From Paracentrotus lividus (lineage: Eukaryota > Echinodermata > Echinoidea > Camarodonta > Echinidae): a stretch of DNA of 64,000 nt. A program made the position numbers and the translations under genes. Shown piece by piece: positions 12,200 through 24,024 of the stretch; positions within the stretch are counted from its first letter, which is position 1, and every line of letters begins with the position of its first letter. The notes below the pieces were generated by a model, which did no database searches, had not been told where the DNA came from, and saw nothing but the letters and a program-made list of their open reading frames with translations. The DNA lies in the NCBI GenBank assembly GCA_940671915.1, contig CALNVZ010000174.1:74077831-74141830 (forward strand). Direction: 5' to 3'.

Positions 12200-13746
12200 G
12201 GCCCGTATTCCTACGGGTTTAGAGTTGTGCGTTCGCACAGAAATAGTAAGGATAATGAAACGAGAATGCAACGCTGATTTGCGCGCTTCTCTATGAAGCG
12301 GTCAGTGAAGCGTGCGTCTAATCGTACGAGTAGATTCGGATGAACGTCATTCGGATAAATTATGACAAACATTTGTAAGAATTCTTAACTAAGAGGCATA
12401 GGTGTTTTAGAATTTGATATGGCTTTGCAAGTTTATGTCGGAAAGGAAGCTAATTTATCTATTTTCTCGTTAACTTGAAGTAAAGGTTGTTAAAAAACTT
12501 TGTTTAAGGAATTAGGAGCATTATAGAAACTGTCCACAACGATTTAATTAATGCATGTTAATCAGCAAAAATGACAATTTCCGACACGATTGAAGTTTTA
12601 GTTTACTGACATATTAAGAAAGGACAACTGACGCGAAAACCAACAATAAACTAATTGGTGGCAAGTCACTTGTCATTACACTGGAAAAAATGGATTTGGA
12701 ACTAGTTTGAGACTAATTGAGACTGGTTCTGAAATGATTTTGGATGTTTTTGTCGCGGAGACGTCTCAAAGACGTCTCCGAGATATTCCCACGACCAAGC
12801 GCGGCGCGATTTAATGTCACGAGCGGGAGGCGGGGGGGGGGGGGCGGGAAACACCCGAAGTGGAAAAAATAATACACTCAAATTCGCAATACTTCGCACT
12901 TATGCAGAAACTAATGAAAATGATTGCGAGTGCTAATCGCGAGCCGTGAAATTATGCCTTATAATACATTTAGCATCTTATTGACATACATTTTACCTCT
13001 TTATTAGCTTCACTCAGGGGCGCGAGACGGCGGGGGTGGGGGGGGGGGGCTGCAGCCCCCCACTTTTTTTCAGCCAACGTGTACACAAAATGCAAAAAAT
13101 GACCATACATTTGTGATTTTAGCCTGTTCAGCCCCCCCCCCCCCACTTTCGGCTCAGCCCTCCACTTTCAAAAACGCTCGCGGCCCTGTCACTAGCTATA
13201 CTACAATAAAAAATGTTCATTTTTAAAAATCGAAGGGGGACGATCCCCATAAAAAATCGAGGGGGGACACGTCCACCCCCCGTCTCCCCGGGATCGTGCG
13301 AATGCTCGCGACAGAAAAAAAAAAAAAAATATATATCGGAACGTCTGGGTATTCCGACAGTCGCGAGACGAAGTGAGATACCACCTTTATTGGTGGGGTT
13401 TTATCTCAAGGTATTTTCATGAGACTGATTTAGAGACAATTCGGACGGTTTGATACGGTTTGTGTTTTTTGTCGGGAAAGATCTAAAAGTGCGTCGCACA
13501 GACGTCTCTGAGTCTCCGCGACAATCTCTGAGTCGAGGGAAAATAGAACGAATGTGTGTTTTCTTTTCTGTCGTGGAGAGGTCTTCTGATGATACATTAA
13601 AACAATCATATACGAGACGGCTCCGAGTGTCGAGTCGTCAGAACAATCTCCGCGAAGTCAGATACACCTATACGTCCATAATTTCTGCAGGGGGGGGGGC
13701 GGGGGTGGAGAAAAACACCATTATCATTTGAACTGAGAAGTGTTAA
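12200..13746 (+). mobile_element. GGCCCGTATTCTG element, copy A (cut off by the duplication junction)
   Basis: Starts with GGCCCGTATTCC...ACGGGTTTAGAGTTGT after AATAT, as at 24566. It contains the GAGACGTCTC palindromes and the nested 13015-13188 insertion. The right half is missing because the duplication junction falls inside it. Confidence 0.7.
13015..13188. mobile_element. hAT-like mini-insertion CAGGGGC...GGCCCTG (copy A)
   Basis: Equivalent to 25384-25561: short inverted ends, C- and G-tracts inside, TCACT on both sides. Confidence 0.6.
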
Positions 13747-16258
13747 GTATCTACAACATCTCTATCACATTCAACACAGATAAAGCTTCGCAAACAGAAG
13801 TATCACTCAAACACCTTGCATTCTACGAAGACAGACGGAAGACCCACGGGCTTTCAGTTTCACGCGCTCCAGATTCATAGAAAGTGTTTCTTCGTCAGAC
13901 GATTCCTACTTCTTTTATACCGGTGAGTTGTATTTCTGATTGTTCACCTAGGGTACATGCAGGTAATATGGGCCACGTGAAGCAAATCATGTCGTGACCG
14001 TCGACCGGTGACCGGTGACCGGTGTGAGCACCATAACGTTGTTCATATGAACTGTATACGAAAATCTATCATCGTGAGAGCATCTGATGCCAAATTTTCT
14101 CTGAGAAAATTGCTAAAAACCAACAAGGTAGGTAAAACTTACGGCAATTTTTTACCCTGATGTAAAATTTGATATTTCACAGAATGTGATGGTGAAAGAG
14201 TGTTTGAGGGGGTAACCTCAATTGTTTTGTATATTTAGTAAGCTTAAAGTTTCATTTTGATCATACTAGCGTGTACAGGTCAATTTGCTTTAGTGAAGGG
14301 GTGCAATTGGCATTGAATGCTTGCCTGACACAGCAACATTAGTGCAGGTAATATGGGACATCCAAAATGGCGGAAATGATTCTGGTACTTAGTATTGGGA
14401 TGGGGCATCAATCTCTTTGCTACGATTTTTTTTGGGTATATTCACAGTATATAATTAATGCAAATAACTTATTGTAGGCCGATATTGACTTGTATAATGA
14501 AAATAATATTTAAATGATATTAAAAAAAAAGAAATAATATACAAAATACATAACAATGAAATATATAGTCAAAGGATTTACTGAAAGGTCTTATAATTTC
14601 AAATTATATATTAAAGTTAATGATTTTCAACATTTAAAGCAAATTCCAGACATGGTAGAGTCATTGTAGTTTTTAAAACATACATTAAATACGTGTGCCC
14701 ATATTACCTGCACATGCAGGTAATATGGACACTTTGGTAATGACGTCAACATTTGAATATTGCAGAGAGGGGGGTTGGTGATAATTGTTTTTCTTCACAA
14801 TAAAAGTTAGAGCAGTAGTCATTGCTTCATATAAACAAAGATTAGACTGTGTGTCATTTCGAAATTTTATGCAAATTAGGCAAATGAGCTTAGGGGGTCC
14901 ATATTACCTGCATGTACCCTATTTTGCAATGATGAATAATCATGAGCAATGTATACACGTACATAACAATATTTCCTATTATTTTAATTCATAACATGAT
15001 ATTTCTTCTCCCTTTTACATGATTGAAGCTGGCCCTGCTGAGCTATTTGTTCAACTTTCTGAAAGAAAAGGCATCAAAATGAGGTACTGGAAGGGATTCA
15101 GCACACCGAAAGCTTCTAGAGCTAGATCTGAGGTATGTTCACTTCATGTTCTATAATTCTGTACTTGAATCTATACATGAAAATCATTTTTGAATAACAA
15201 TCTGACCTTTTAGAAGGAGTGTATTTTAGATATTGGACCAAATGATTTATTTCGCCAATTGAATGCCAACATTTCTTTAATTAGAGCTTGGCAATATTAA
15301 TGTCATTTTCATTGTCATTCTTCAATAATATGTTTTTATATGCAATCAATTTTATTTATATTGTAAGTCATCTTTCTGCCGAATAGAATAATAATAACTA
15401 ATTTGAATTACTGTTTTAATAATTTAGTACATTTGAAAATCAAATGAATTCATGTAAGGAATAAAGATCATGATGAGAGAGGCAAATATATATATATTAT
15501 TATTATTTAGATGCCATTCAAGGGATTTTATAATGCCTGTCTAATAATTCTTTGTATTTAAATGGCCTTACTTTTCAGGAACATCGTTCAAGGATATTGA
15601 CTGTGTATGAAGAATTTAATATTACACTTGTTCGTCTTCGACGTGGTTTTACAAATCGTGGACTAGCAGATACATTTAATTTCACCCAGCATGGCAACTA
15701 ATGCATTTTTCTGGACCTTGAACTGCGACCACTTCTCATCAAATGGCCAATAAAGGAACAAGTTAGGGCAAGTCTTCCGAAGAGTTTTAAATATTTCAAG
15801 AACACTAGAACTATTATAGATTGTACTGAAATAATTAACCAATCAACGCCTTGTTCTCAAAGAATAACTTGGTCATCTTATAAACATCACAATACTCTCA
15901 AGCTCTTAGTTCAATATTTCCAAGGGGTACCTTCATTTTTCTCTCTCAGCTTTGGACAGGTAGTGTATCAGATTAAAAGTACACACAAGAATCTGGTTGC
16001 TTGAACCACATTGAACATGGAGATGACGTCATGGCTGATCGTGGTTTACTCATAAGAGACCTCCTAGCAGAAAGGGGAGTAACACTAAACATACCACCAT
16101 TTGTACATGGGAAGCAACTCAACACACACGCCACAGTCAAGACACGTCGCATTGAATCAGCAAGGGTTTACGTTGAACGTGTATTGAATGGAGTTGTACC
16201 TTTGTTGAGCTGGGGGAATATGTGCTATTTGTTATTGCTGAACTTTCCAGGATAAACT
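13747..16258 (+). pseudogene. ISL2EU-like DDE_Tnp_4 transposase, copy B (5' end cut by duplication)
   Basis: Exon a remnant 13747-13921 ends at donor GTGAGT. Exon b 15029-15132 (after GAAG, before GTATGT) encodes AGPAELFVQL and RYWKGFSTPKASRARSE. Exon c begins at 15579 after CTTTTCAG with ILTVYEEFNITLVRLRRG, followed by a stop after FNFTQHGN. Downstream, CSQRITWSSYKHHNT-type sequence precedes the final open stretch 16001-16255, with GDDVMADRGLLIRDLL, ERGVTLNIPPF and RIESARVYVER. The IGRLK segment expected after VER is missing because of a 29 bp deletion shared with A. The intron after exon a is filled by a 969 bp MITE. The gene would have made the catalytic transposase; it is now inactive. 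Confidence 0.75.
13951..14919 (+). mobile_element. AGGGTACATGCAGGTAATATGG MITE, long form (copy B)
   Basis: 969 bp with inverted ends and TA duplications at 13949-13950 and 14920-14921. The unoccupied site in copy C (38518-38519) proves the boundaries. Inside, GCAGGTAATATGG recurs near 14344 and around 14705-14727, where it forms a near-palindrome with its complement. The ACCGGTG heptamer repeats in tandem near 14003-14024. Its insertion postdates the split of the A/B and C lineages. Confidence 0.9.
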
Positions 16259-16984
16259 GAATTTCAGGTACATTCTATTTCCATTTATTATATTATATTA
16301 TATTCTATTTATTTTTGGGTTCTATATATCCTGCATAATGTTCTTTTATTCAAACCTTGATATTACACTGTACCACATACTTTACCTTGTCTGAATGTAC
16401 TGCATGTAGTGAAATGCAACATGTCATGTATACATGTACATATTCAAAGCAATACGTATACACAATTATTATAGAATTTGAAGTGAAGGTGATGATTTGG
16501 AATTTCTTCATTGAAACCAATATTTTCGAATATACACGTATGCGTTCTAATTTACCTTTTTTTAAATTTTTTTTTATTTTTACTTTTTTTTTATATATAT
16601 ATAGATTTTTTTTTATTTTTACTTTTTTTTTTATATATATATAGATTTTTTTAAAGACTTTTCCATAATTCTATTTCCTGGTTTCTCTCTTCCTCTGTCC
16701 TTCCCTCTCGTTCTCCTTTCACTTTACTTTGTGTCTTCCTCACCCTCTCACTCTCTTCCTCCTATGCTATTTAAGTGTATTGGCCTCACAAATTTTCCTT
16801 TTAGTACAGTAATAACACCATGATGGCTTGGCAGACTATTTATTTTGTAATCATCATTACAACAATTCAGAGTATCTGCTATCGTGATAATGTTAACTAT
16901 TATGCTATATATTTTTATAATTTATGTTGTACTATGTAAAAATGAAATTTTGTAACTATTTTTTCTTGAGTTGACAATGAAGAA

Positions 16985-17021
16985 CATTATTATTATTATT
17001 ATTATTATTATTATCATTATA

Positions 17022-17068
<47 letters not shown>

Positions 17069-17075
17069 CATTATA

Positions 17076-17129
<54 letters not shown>

Positions 17130-17130
17130 A
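16985..17130. repeat. ATT trinucleotide microsatellite (copy B)
   Basis: Long (ATT)n with three ATC/TATA-type interruptions. The poly-isoleucine reading frame across it is an artefact of the repeat. Confidence 0.95.
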
Positions 17131-17220
17131 TGTATAGCCCGATTGTGTTGAAATAAATCTTTTTTTAAATCAAGAAGAGATTTACTTGCTTCATTTCTTT
17201 TGTGTTTACATAAAATGTGG

Positions 17221-17575
17221 CCTAAGTCATTTGAGTAATATTTGGCTTTGTCTGACTAATTAATTCTAGTCATCTGGCTTAATCCAAAAGGGTCTGAAAT
17301 GACTAAGCATTAGTCATTCGACTAATTAATTCTAGTCATCTGGCTAAATCCAAAAGTGTCTGAAATGACTAAACATTAGTCATTCGACTAATTAATTCTA
17401 GTCATTTCAGACATAGGGCAGGACTAATTTTTATCAATCAAAATGACTAATTTATGTTTACAGTGAAACGGCACCCAATTGGTGCCAAACGGCATCCGAT
17501 TAGTGACTACTTCGCGCCAAATACCACTTAGTTTTCGCCATTCGGCGCCAATTGCCGCCTTTAAAAGCAAAACTG
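17221..17575 (+). repeat. Subterminal ATGACTAA / TGGCGCC cluster (copy B)
   Basis: Two near-identical units of TCTAGTCATCTGGCT...GTCTGAAATGACTAA, then ACTAATTTATGTTTACAGTG and GGCACC/GGCGCC words. Probable transposase-binding array of the ISL2EU-like element. Confidence 0.6.
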
Positions 17576-17590
17576 CATTGCAGGATTATA

Positions 17591-19311
17591 CCGAGTGAGT
17601 AAACAAAAACTAGACACCTAGAAAAATGTCAATAAAAAGAAAACTATTAAATGAACCCCAAATTATTATACATATTCTGAAAGAGTAACTCTTTTAGTAT
17701 CTTTTGGTACCAATTTTGTGTGTTACATCGTTACGTTTGGATGAATGCAAGGCATTGTTTGCGAAAATGTCAATTTCGAATTGTGCAAGAGTGGGGATAT
17801 CACTGAAACAACAAAAGCGGACAAAAAAGCATCTCCATTCCGAATAAAGTAGCATTACTTTTTAAGGAAAATGTTTTGAGCCATATAAATTGGCAAGGGT
17901 GTTGTTACACTTATCGACTAGATTCAGTGTAAAAAATAAATTGATTCGTCAAGTAATCCACGAATGAGTAGGGGAGACCGGGGACAATTGTAACACTTTT
18001 TTTCAAATTTGACTTATCAACTTTATTATAACAAAATACTTGCTTAAAATCAAGTAAAACGAAATTTGGATATCTTAGCTCAACATACGAATAGGTTTGG
18101 GTTAAGTAACTATTTATTTTGAAGCCATTATCATTTCAAAACACGAGGTCGAGAGTTACAATTGCCCCTAAACCAGGGGCAATTGTAATACGCTATGGGG
18201 GCAATTGTAACACATGAAATTGTAACATTTTGCTTTTCTTTATCAAATCTATGCACTTGACAGATCCAAGATTTAAACAACATTAACCACATAAGCTCAT
18301 TATTATAATACATGACAATGCTTGACTCAAGTTACATTATATTTTCCACTTGTTATATACATGGCATGGGATTATTGCAGAAGTTTACGTGCTCTGTACG
18401 GGCGATGACAGCGCGCTGAATTGTCCCGGGGCTAGGTACGGGGCAAAAGTATTTCCTAAACGGCATTGTTACTATTTGCCCCTGTGGTGGGCGACCATAT
18501 TTGGAGAGATTTTTTATCTTAGCTTAGGTATTCATCATTGAAACGTTAGCAAAATATGGCCTAAGAACATAATTTCTAAATATATAAAATATATATAAAA
18601 ATGACAGCCGTAGCTCATCCACATATTTGTCCAGAAGAAAAACAATGGGTAATGTGAAATATTACTTTCCTACTTAAAAAACGATTTTTCTGCTGTAGAA
18701 AGTTCCACGAACCGTTAAATTTGCTAATACTCAAACAGCATGTGGAGCGATGAAATGCGCATGCTCTGTACAAATGTCAAGCTTGTAGTGTGTTTCTGCT
18801 AGGGATGGGAGCCCCTGCTACAATTGCCCCTTGTTACATTTGCCCCCGGTCTCCCCTACACTTCAAAAAGTAAATTGTCACTGACAGACCTAAAAATGCC
18901 TCTTAATACTTTTGAAATGTGATCATTTGCCTTTTACGTGTGCTCACTCATGCCTGACTCTACAGATCTATCTCATTTTCTCACAAAATGTAGTCAACAC
19001 CCCTGTCAAGTTAATAAGCGCAAGACCTTTTCGGTAAAAAGTTATGTTATTTTAATCAGGATGGAGTTGCTTTTTGATAGCATTTTATTGTATTTATTTT
19101 ATTCCCACTTTGGCACAATTCGAAATTTACATGTTCGCGCAAAAAATGCGCCGTGTTTATCCAAGCGTGTAGATTCAACACACAAAAGTGGTACCAAAAG
19201 ATGCAAGAATAGTTATTTTTTCGGAATATGTATAATAATTTGGTGTTTGTAAATTAGTTTTCTGTTTATTGACATTTTTCTAGGTGTCTATTTTTTTTCT
19301 GACTCACTCGG
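17591..19311 (+). mobile_element. CCGAGTGAGT foldback element, copy B
   Basis: CCGAGTGAGT at the left and ACTCACTCGG at the right, bordered by TATA. The arms pair over about 300 bp, including TAGACACCTAGAAAAATGTC and AATTATTATACATATTC. A later MITE (17971-18856) sits in the middle. Small open frames inside it are not supported as genes. Confidence 0.7.
17971..18856 (+). mobile_element. GGGGAGACC MITE with GGGGCAATTGTAAC motifs (copy B)
   Basis: 886 bp, inverted ends GGGGAGACCGGGG / complement, TA at 17969-17970 and 18857-18858. The word GGGGCAATTGTAA appears repeatedly, including a perfect 14 bp hairpin at 18156-18188 with a 5-base loop. Non-coding. The ends resemble those of the 43195-43824 MITE (GGGGAGACC, TA target), so one transposase family may have moved both. 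Confidence 0.85.
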
Positions 19312-19713
19312 TATATTCGACTTGACAACACCTCTACGCAGTTTTTTCGTCAATTTTGCTCTCCAAAGGCAACAAAGGCAGTCGGAGATGGGGAGGACGG
19401 GATAGGGTTGACGGGGGCTAGGAATCTTTAATTGGGAAATTATAGATTCCTAATTGGGAATTGTGACGAACTGCTCTCGAATCCATCGGAAAGCATGCTC
19501 CTGTAGGTCAGGAAATTCCGTTCATATTTTGTTTCTTTGAATCTTCAAACAAGTTATAGATTTGAGACAAAATTGGGCTTACTAAATTACTGGGTTTTGA
19601 ATGATTAATTATTGACTCAACTTTACCATGTTTACTGACAATTTCAGATTTTTGAACTGCCAAACACCTCTCTACAATAACGTCCTGGATAACCCTCACC
19701 CCTCAATTTCCAC

Positions 19714-19772
19714 CCCTCTCTCTCTTTCTCTCTCTCTCTCTCTTTCTGTCTCTCTCTCTCTCTCTTTTTCTA
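19714..19772. repeat. CT microsatellite (copy B)
   Basis: (CT)n with TTTCTGT interruptions; serine/leucine-rich frames over it are repeat artefacts. Confidence 0.9.
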
Positions 19773-20363
19773 CTCCTATACTACATCTCCTCCTCCTCCT
19801 TCTGCTCACTCTTTCTCTATCTGCCTTTCTCTGTCTTAATTTCTTGTCTTCCCTTTCATATTTCGTCAGTGCCTGGTAATCCTAATAATTATTTCACTTC
19901 TAAAACATATATGATCGAGTTTAATTGATTACACCAGGCAAATCTAATCATCCTTTCAGACAGTTTCCGATAAAATATTATATATTGTTCGGAGCCTTTT
20001 GTACTTTTGCTGTTTAATAATTTACCAAAACAGCAAAAGTACTTAGCAGTTTAGGAAATAAATTACATTTGGGAATATTTGGTACACATTCTATTATTTA
20101 ACTGCTAAATATGTATAATTTTACACTCTTCCAATACAATTTTAATACTAGACCTTTATCATTTATAGTACATATTGACACAAGGAAATAATTGTCATGA
20201 GTATTGGGCTTTATCACGATGTAATAAAGTTAAGTTTTTTTTTTAATATAACACAAATCAGTATGACAAATGTTTTCATATAACAATACAATATGAAAAA
20301 GAGCACTTTGTTAACAAATGCATCACACCGGTCCAAAGTAAAATAGAATATCACAATCACAAA

Positions 20364-21890
20364 TCAGTCTTTACTGCTGTGCAAAAGTAGTACATAATTA
20401 TGTATACACCATCTGATCCTGCCATGCAAGTAGTACTTGAGTGTATTCCTCTGGCGTTTGGCAAGCTCAGTGTCCCTGTTTCCCCTGATGAGCCTGTTCA
20501 AATCCTGAGTGATGGCGGCAGTTCTCCAAGCTCCAGGGATGAGGTTGTGCTGGGCACCCTCCTGGTCCAACATGCGGACGTCCAGTGCCTGATAGCGCTT
20601 CCTGATGAGGTTGTGCAGCATGACGGCAGCTTCAACAAGCAGGCGGACTGTGTCTGGTTCCTGTCTCATCTGGCCAATGAAGCACTGGAAACGCAGAGCT
20701 AGAATGCCAAAGGCATTTTCAACAACACGCCTCGCCCTGGACAGCCTGAAATTGAAGATCTTCTGCTGTTGGTCGAGGTTACGACTTCAATAGGGCTTCA
20801 TCATATACGTCCTCATGGCGAAGGCATCGTCTCCCACAAAGAAGTACGGCATAGGGTGATCGTCATCATCATGACGAAGATGACCTGGATCAGGGATGCC
20901 TAAAGTGCCAGCATCTATGCACTTCTTCAGTTCACTGTTGTTTTAGATCTGGGCATCAGACTGATGGCCATCCCCACCAAAATCGATCCACAGGTATACC
21001 CAGTTGTTGTATGTCCGGACGGGCTGTTTGTCCGGACAAGAAGGCAATTTTCGGAGCTTTGTGATCAATATTTCTTTAATCGATTGAAAGTATTATCAGA
21101 CAATATAACAAAGCATAAATATTCACAAATATTTTTGCTAATTACTGCACAAATTTTGAGAAAATCCAGAGCAAAAGATGATGTTTTTATCTGCTTAAGT
21201 GTCCGGACAACGGGCCCCCCATCCTACAGGTACTTTGAATCTACGAGAGCCATCAGGACAACGGAGAAGCACTGCTTGTAGTTGAAGTAAAGGCTGCATG
21301 AGTTATTGGGCTTCTGGAGACGGTGAGGAAGATTCCATTTGGCTTCAAAATCACCTGCAACCGCAAGCCAACCTTCAGTGGTTGAGTTGAGGGAGATGAC
21401 TTCTGCACCATAGTCATCCACTATTGCTCTGGCTATTATCAGGGACAAACTTCTGGATGGTTTCCTTCCCCATTCGGAAGTTGTAACCCAGCTCGGCATA
21501 GGTGACCCCAGTGGCGAGATGGCGCAGGAAGACGCACAACTTGAGACCAGGGGGAATGGCCTTCCTGAAGTGGGTGTCCTTCTTCTGCAAGTTGGGTGTA
21601 AGCCTAATCAACAGGTCATCAAACATCTATGGGGACAACCTGGTGTAGTCCTCGAACTTCCTCTTGTCATTCTCCCTCAGCTCATTCATCAGAGTGTGGT
21701 ACTGTCCACATTCGGCCCTCACCTGTGGGTGGAGCATGGCACTAAACCACCAATTGTGCTTCCTTTTCTTCTTAGGAGGCTCTTCTTCTTCAAGGTTTGC
21801 AACTATAAGTTGATAGGCAAAGGCCATCTCAGCATCTCCCATCATCTTCTGGTATTCAACGGCTTGCAAAAGATCCATGACACGTAGATC
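20364..21890 (-). pseudogene. PIF/Harbinger transposase, copy B (broken)
   Basis: On the - strand: MDLLQAVEYQ start, EEEEPPKKKRKHNWWF, then EFxxL-like CGQYHTLMNELRENDKRKFEDY, FDDLLIRLTPNLQKKD, RHLATGVTYAELGYNF, the ARAIVDDY helix, FEAKWNLPHRL, YFNYKQCFSVVLMALVDSKYL, then (after a 228 bp insertion) the WIDFG region, GDDAFAMRTYMMKPY, a stop, RNLDQQQKIFNFRLSRARRVVENAFGILALRFQCF, and a C-terminus with MLHNLIRKRYQALD. This is a DDE_Tnp_4 cut-and-paste transposase. Lesions: 29 bp deletion at 21323/21324 removing GAFDGK (first catalytic Asp), the insertion, the stop at 20787-20789, and frameshifts. Confidence 0.8.
20997..21224. mobile_element. 228 bp CCGGACA insertion in the Harbinger ORF (copy B)
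   Basis: Absent from copy C, where KYLYLWIDVG is continuous. TA at 20995-20996 and 21225-21226. Both ends carry GTCCGGAC words (near 21013-21039 and 21201-21208), giving a weak inverted repeat. Likely a small TA-targeting MITE. An intron is unlikely because the borders are not GT-AG on the coding strand. Confidence 0.6.
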
Positions 21891-22065
21891 TACACACTGA
21901 AATTACATACACATACATGCGCGAATGCGCTGCATAGCTGCGTGTACTAAACCTATTTTGTGCGCGTAGGGCGGCCTAGGGCGACGCAGTACAGTGCAGT
22001 TAGTTCAGTGCAGTTAAATTCCACACAATTATAGATTCTACACGGAACACGATCGCTAATATGTT

Positions 22066-22110
22066 GGGGGGGGGGCGGGCCCGTCGGCCCCCTGGATCCG
22101 CGCCTGATAA
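22066..22110. repeat. G-tract plus GGATCCGCGCCTG (copy B)
   Basis: Same block as 9728-9775; terminal piece of an undelimited dispersed repeat. The stretch 21900-22630 around it has no recognisable gene and looks like intron sequence. Confidence 0.5.
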
Positions 22111-22631
22111 CATTAAGTTTCATTAGGTTTTTCTAGAACTCACTGTGTAGGCTGTGTGGAGGAAAATAATTATTAAGACAGTTTTTACTTTGGTTTCGGT
22201 CATAGATAGCGAATTATAAGCGACTTTCATTTCCTTGATTGATGGGTCGGTTAAATCAAACAGCTTTGTTCTGTTTTTGTTCTGTTTTTTGTTGTTGGTT
22301 GGTTACTTTATTATATTGTATTTTTATCCTTTTTCCTCGTTGAATGCATTCAGTTTATAAATTGAACATTAAAATATTTAAAGTAACAATTTTCTCTTTA
22401 ATAAAATCGCTGTTTATCATTTAACTTATCTTTGATATTTATCTGTTATATAACTTTCGTGTGTATACTTGTTTTTCTTTTTCAAAGATATTTTTAATCT
22501 GTACTTTGTTTGAAATGTGAACCAGACTTGTAGCTGTTTTTATAAGACCTAATAGAGCATTTATTGCAACAATGGATTGCAGACTTAATGCAAGGCTTTA
22601 CTTTTTTTTCTTTTAAAGAAATTTTGTCATA

Positions 22632-23049
22632 GGGTACATGCAGGTAATATGGGCCAGCAGGTAATATGGGCCACATGAAGCAAATCATGTCGTGACCGTC
22701 GACCGGTGACCGGTAACCGGTGTGAGCACCATAATGTTGTTCATATGAACTGTATACGAAAATATATCGTCGTGAGACATGGTAGAGTCATTGTATTTTT
22801 TAAAACATACATTAAATACATGTGCCCGTATTACCTGCACATGCAGGTAATATGGGCACTTTGGTAATGACGTCAACATTTGAATATTGCAGGCAGGGGG
22901 GTTGGTGATAATTGTTTTTCTTCACATTAAAAGTTAGAGCAGTAGTTATTGATTCATATAAACAAATTAGATTAGACTGTGTGTCATTTTGTGATTTTAT
23001 GCAAATTAGGCAAATGAGCTTAGGGGGTCCATATTACCTGCATGTACCC
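22632..23049 (+). mobile_element. AGGGTACATGCAGG MITE, short form (copy B)
   Basis: 418 bp, TA at 22630-22631 and 23050-23051. The left and right thirds match the 969 bp form, joined at CGTGAGACATGG, so it is an internal-deletion derivative. It lies in the intron upstream of the FN3 exon. Confidence 0.85.
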
Positions 23050-23174
23050 TATTAAAAAAGGATGTTTTTGAAGTCAAACATAGAAAATATTTACACATGG
23101 TGATTTGAATTTTTTTGAACAATAATATTGTTAAAAGAAATTTGTACATGAACATTTGTTATCTGTGCTTATCG

Positions 23175-23970
23175 AGGCCCGGTCTCACCGCCAGAACTTT
23201 GCTGGAGGGTTCCCGGAGCGGTGAAAAAAAATTCATCACCGCTCGTTACCGTTCACCACCGTTTAACAGAAGTTGGCCCCCGTTAAGGCAACGCCGTATA
23301 CGCTCGGCCACCGCTGATGGTCCCTCCTACCGCTCCGAAAGTTTTGAGCTGCACAAAATATTGCGAGCGGTGAGGAGCGGGCAATTATCCGCTCCGGCAA
23401 AGTTCACCACCGCTCAAACAACGCCCAGTCACCGCTAGACGCAAGTTCGTAGACGCTTGGGTCCGCAAGGCCAACGGAGAAATATTGAACGCTGGACCAC
23501 CGCTGCTTCGCCAGCTTTGCCCGGGCAGTGATTAAACGTTGCACAAACTTTGGTGGAGCGGTTGTAAGCGTTTTACGAGCGGACACGGGATTGCTGGAAC
23601 AGTGTCGGGCGTTGAAGCAGCGATCCATTGCGGTGATGAACTTTGGTTTGGCGTTGGTATGGAGGTGTCGGAGCGGGACCAGAATTTCTATCAAAAATCT
23701 ATCAGAACTTCTATCAAAACGATCCGTTCAGCTCCGTGGTTATAATCGGTATGCCGCTAAACCAACTTTAAACCCCCGCCGAGCCAACGCCCGCATGCGC
23801 AGAACGCAGCTCTATCAACGCTCTCGTCACCGCTAAACCAACGCTAAAGCAACGCCGGCTTCGATTTTTTCCCATTTTTGTACGCAGTGACGAGCGTTGT
23901 CGAAATTTGGCCCCCTCTCCCCACCGTTCAAGGAACGCTCCAGCAAAGTTCTAGCGGTGAGACCGGGCCT
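23175..23970 (+). mobile_element. AGGCCCGGTCTCACCG MITE with CACCGCT arrays (copy B)
   Basis: 796 bp with inverted ends of about 30 bp (AGGCCCGGTCTCACCGCC / complement, then AGAACTTTGCTGGAG). GC-rich against an AT-rich background. The interior is dense with CACCGCT/AGCGGTG and GTTGAGCG-like words in both orientations. It ends 54 bases before the FN3 exon acceptor site. The long open frames on both strands come from the low stop density of GC-rich repeats and show no domain. No clear target duplication. Confidence 0.75.
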
Positions 23971-24024
23971 TTTACAGGAAACTACTCCTTCAAAATGAAA
24001 TAATGAATATTGTAACCCAAACAG

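Larger units (their letters stand above)
1..13746 (+). repeat. Copy A of a ~12.2 kb head-to-tail duplication (duplicated part 1516-13746)
   Basis: From 1516 onward this sequence reappears from 13747 in the same order and orientation. The repeated unit holds the 3' part of a composite transposon, two AGGGTACATGCAGG MITEs, the FN3 exon and the start of a GGCCCGTATTCTG element. The junction at 13746/13747 joins the interior of that element directly to the middle of a transposase exon. Bases 1-1515 lie outside the duplication and match only 37107-38315. Copy A is 12,231 bp against 12,353 bp for B. In the stretches I aligned, the differences are nearly all single-base gains or losses. Residual sequencing error or a falsely retained second haplotype is therefore more likely than true divergence, so frameshifts in this copy should not be over-read. 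Confidence 0.85.

Noticed and set aside
16971..17156. Open frame encoding about 50 consecutive isoleucines
   Set aside because: It is a reading of the ATT microsatellite and has no splice or start context.
19628..19879. Ser/Leu-rich open frame
   Set aside because: Produced by the CT microsatellite; the same applies at 42685-42903.
20590..20615. Hammerhead-like CTGATGAGG core
   Set aside because: It lies in antisense Harbinger coding sequence and no paired stems or GAAA core follow.
20400..20702. 100-residue + strand frame and similar + frames at 21519-21887, 44052-44366 and 45159-45626
   Set aside because: Antisense shadows of the Harbinger transposase, whose motifs are on the - strand.
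23115..23836. Several 90-107 residue frames on both strands
   Set aside because: They lie in a GC-rich MITE full of CACCGCT repeats; there is no domain, and copy A breaks them.
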